64,000 bases of DNA from Muricoccus harenae (GTDB lineage Bacteria > Pseudomonadota > Alphaproteobacteria > Acetobacterales > Acetobacteraceae): NCBI RefSeq assembly GCF_009848505.1, contig NZ_WWDL01000003.1, positions 1 to 64,000 of the forward strand, read 5' to 3'. Under the pieces are notes generated by a model, which did no database searches, was not told the origin of the DNA, and saw nothing but the letters and a program-made list of their open reading frames with translations. The position numbers and the translations under genes are program-made. Every line of letters starts with the position of its first letter. The stretch's first letter is position 1. Positions 61,993 through 64,000 of the stretch are shown here, piece by piece.

Positions 61993-63153
61993 TCAGCGGC
62001 GTCCGAGCAGGTGCCGGGCGGTGATGACGCGCATGATCTCGTTGGTGCCCTCAAGGATGCGGTGGACGCGGAGGTCGCGAACGATCTTCTCCACGCCGTA
62101 GTCGTGCAGGTAGCCGTAGCCGCCAAGGAGCTGGAGGGCTTCGTCCGCGACGCGGTGGCCGGTGTCGGTCGCGAAGCGCTTGGCCATGGCGCAGAAAGGT
62201 CCGGCATCGGGGGATTTCGCATCCAGCTTCGCGCAGGCGCGCCAGAGGAGGGAGCGGGCGGCTTCCAACTCGGTCGCCATGTCGGCGAGACGGAATTGCG
62301 TGGCCTGGAAATCCGCGATGGGCTTGCCGAAGGCGCGGCGCTCGCGCGTGTAGTCGAGGGCGATGTCGAGGGCGCGCTGGGCGCCGCCGAGGGAGCAGGC
62401 GGCGATGTTCAGCCGGCCGCCGTCCAACCCAGCCATGGCCATGCGGAAGCCCTGGCCTTCCTCACCGAGCAGGGCGTCGGCGGTGACGCGGGCGTCCTGG
62501 AAATCCATGGCGCGAGTGGGCTGGGCGTTCCAGCCCATCTTCTTCTCATTCGCGCCGAAGGAGAGACCCGGCGTGTCCTTCGGGATGAGGAGGGCGGAGA
62601 TGCCATCGGGCCCCTCCCCGCCTGTACGGACCATGGTGAGGTAGAGGTCGGAGGTGCCGGCGCCGGAGATGAACTGCTTGGAGCCGTTGAGGACATAGCC
62701 CTCGTTGTCGCGGGCGGCGCGGGTGCGCAGCGCGGCGGCGTCGCTGCCCGATCCCGGCTCGGTCAGGCAGTAGGAGGCGATGCGTTCCATGGTGACGAGG
62801 GAGGGCAGGTGCTCGGCGCGCTGGGCGTCCGTGCCCCAGCGGTCGATCATCCAGGCGACCATGTTGTGGATGGATAGAAAGGCGCTGGTCGTGGGGCAGC
62901 CGGTGGCCAGGGCTTCGAAGACCACCGCCGCATCCAGGCGGGTGAGGCCGGCGCCGCCCGATTCCTCGCGGACATAGAGGGCGGCCATGCCGAGGGCGGC
63001 GGCCTGGCGCATCTCCTCCACCGGGAAGTGGCGGGCGGCGTCCCATTCCAGCGCCTTCGGGGCCAGGACATCCCGGGCGAAGTCCTGGGCGGTTTCGCGC
63101 AGGGCCTTCGTGTCCTCCGGCAGGTCGAAGGCGCTGGGAGTGTCGAGCGGCAT
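61993..63153 (-). CDS. Acyl-CoA dehydrogenase (isobutyryl-CoA dehydrogenase-like)
   Basis: This 386-aa flavoenzyme has ASYCLTEPGSGSDAAALRTR, GSKQFISGAGTSDLYLTMVR, YTRERRAFGKPIADFQATQF and GYGYLHDYGVEKIVRDLRVH followed by RILEGTNEIMR. The catalytic Glu lies in LEGTNE. The sequence type resembles ACAD8 for branched-chain (valine) breakdown. ATG 63153 fits the family. It is divergent from the next exported protein. Confidence 0.92.
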   Translation of the reverse strand: MPLDTPSAFDLPEDTKALRETAQDFARDVLAPKALEWDAARHFPVEEMRQAAALGMAALYVREESGGAGLTRLDAAVVFEALATGCPTTSAFLSIHNMVAWMIDRWGTDAQRAEHLPSLVTMERIASYCLTEPGSGSDAAALRTRAARDNEGYVLNGSKQFISGAGTSDLYLTMVRTGGEGPDGISALLIPKDTPGLSFGANEKKMGWNAQPTRAMDFQDARVTADALLGEEGQGFRMAMAGLDGGRLNIAACSLGGAQRALDIALDYTRERRAFGKPIADFQATQFRLADMATELEAARSLLWRACAKLDAKSPDAGPFCAMAKRFATDTGHRVADEALQLLGGYGYLHDYGVEKIVRDLRVHRILEGTNEIMRVITARHLLGRR

Positions 63154-63235
63154 GGCGGTTCCTCGGTGCACTTCGCGGGACAGGTACTGGCGCCCCCGGC
63201 TTGTCCGGAGCCTAGCGGGCCTCCATTGGAAGGGC

Positions 63236-63832
63236 ATGTCCCTTCTTGACCGGTTCCGGCTTTCCCTGGCCGCCCGCCTGCTTCCCGCTTTGCTGCTGGT
63301 TCTGCCAGCCCTCCCCGCCCGCGCGGCGGGACCGCTGACGGATGAGACGGCAGCGGCGATGGGCAGCTTCCTGCAGATCTGCGCGCGGGTGCTGACGGGT
63401 GGCGACAGCGCGGCGGCGGCGCGGGAGGCGGGGTTCACCGCGGTGCCCGCGGCACGCGCCGCGCCGCTGCTGCATGGTGCGACGGGGCAGGTGATGGTGG
63501 CGCGCGGGGGTTCGGTTCAGGGAATCGTGCTGATCCTCACCTCGCGCCCCCTCGCCTGCTCGATGCGGCTGCAACGGATGGATGTGGAAACGGCGGAGGC
63601 GCTGTTCGTGCGGCTGGCCGAAGGCGTCGCGCGGCCGGGGCTGACGGTGACGCGCGCCTTCGACGGCACGGTGCCGGCGCCGGGCGCGGGGGTGGCGCGG
63701 CAGATCACCTATCGCCTGTCCACCGGGGTGGCGGGGCGGCCGGATTTCGCCATGGCCTTCACGGGGGATGCGGATCCGGCAGCGGGGACGCAGGGGGTGC
63801 TGACCTTCGGGACCACGGCGCCGCGCCGGTAG
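63236..63832 (+). CDS. Hypothetical exported protein
   Basis: This 198-aa protein has a signal peptide (LAARLLPALLLVLPALPARA) and a body with AAGPLTDETAAAMGSFLQIC and VMVARGGSVQGIVLILTSRP, with two cysteines. It resembles alphaproteobacterial exported hypotheticals such as the NMCC_0638 family (inference). GGAAGGG precedes ATG 63236. Confidence 0.7.
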   Translation: MSLLDRFRLSLAARLLPALLLVLPALPARAAGPLTDETAAAMGSFLQICARVLTGGDSAAAAREAGFTAVPAARAAPLLHGATGQVMVARGGSVQGIVLILTSRPLACSMRLQRMDVETAEALFVRLAEGVARPGLTVTRAFDGTVPAPGAGVARQITYRLSTGVAGRPDFAMAFTGDADPAAGTQGVLTFGTTAPRR

Positions 63833-64000
63833 AACATCTTTCCGGGAGAGCCGGGTGATGATGGCCCGGTTCAAAGGCCAGGCGCCGCGGATGCCAAGAT
63901 GATCCTGCCGGTTTTGCCGCCCGGCACCGGGTCCGCCATGCTGGCGGCACGGGGGGAGGTGCGCGAATCCGTCCAGCGCGCCGCCTGACGATATCGAGAA
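63833..64000. other. Window end without an assignable gene
   Basis: The last 168 bases show only a 29-codon frame (63899-63988, MILPVLPPGTGSAMLAARGE...). It has no ribosome site and I do not call it a gene. Confidence 0.4.

Overview
The window is very GC-rich chromosomal DNA from an alphaproteobacterium, most likely an Acetobacteraceae member of the Roseomonas type (inference). The reasons are the purC-purS-purQ and purL-bolA-grxD order, a complete pqqABCDE operon, several tripartite-tricarboxylate 'Bug' binding proteins without transporter genes, and the alphaproteobacterial style of the housekeeping enzymes. LAYOUT. 1-2.1 kb: purC, purS, a small membrane protein and purQ, closed by an intrinsic terminator. 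2.2-14.9 kb: an accessory block lying between purQ and purL. It holds a KtrAB-type K+ uptake pair, a Bug receptor, a lipoprotein-like SDR, a LysR relic, a double-PAS hybrid histidine kinase, a frameshifted amino-acid ABC receptor, an RTX/PPC protein, an ODP-type metallo-beta-lactamase-fold protein, three copies of a small protein (intact, frameshifted, relic) and a broken IS5-like transposase. 14.9-18.6 kb: purL, an unknown 192-aa protein, bolA and grxD. 18.6-25.2 kb: an MFS permease, a TspO-like membrane protein, rpsD, a LysR/DUF4242 pair, and a PQQ-type sugar dehydrogenase with its dihaem cytochrome. 25.2-28.4 kb: pqqABCDE on the minus strand, converging on the dehydrogenase module. 28.5-30.9 kb: a phospholipid trio (acyltransferase, CDP-diglyceride synthase, CDP-alcohol transferase) resembling ynbAB. 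31-44.7 kb: DUF305 protein, trmJ, DUF1488, ExoD-like, cysS, gltX, a NadE-like protein whose catalytic motifs are eroded, a nicotinate phosphoribosyltransferase, class II DAHP synthase, DUF6152 and membrane proteins, glutathione reductase and a GST relic. 44.8-50.2 kb: gabD with a CsiR-like GntR regulator, divergent from fumarylacetoacetase, a cyclase-family hydrolase and a second Bug receptor. 50.2-56.3 kb: MpaB-like oxygenase, glmS-glmU, gph, a DksA/TraR zinc-finger protein and DUF3108. 56.4-64 kb: tRNA-Val(CAC), a secreted EF-hand protein, M20 peptidase, DUF374 acyltransferase, an N-carbamoylase-like hydrolase, acyl-CoA dehydrogenase and small secreted proteins. HOW IT WORKS TOGETHER. The pqq operon makes the cofactor that the adjacent beta-propeller dehydrogenase would use, and the cytochrome next to it would take the electrons in the periplasm. 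glmS and glmU supply UDP-GlcNAc. The 44.8-50.2 kb block looks like a regulated catabolic unit. STRIKING LARGE-SCALE SIGNAL. The plus strand is C-rich up to about 19.05 kb and G-rich after it, whichever strand the genes are on. The flip falls inside the MFS gene. The KtrAB and metallo-beta-lactamase genes look less skewed than their neighbours, as recently acquired DNA would. All names rest on reading the translations by eye; no database search was run.
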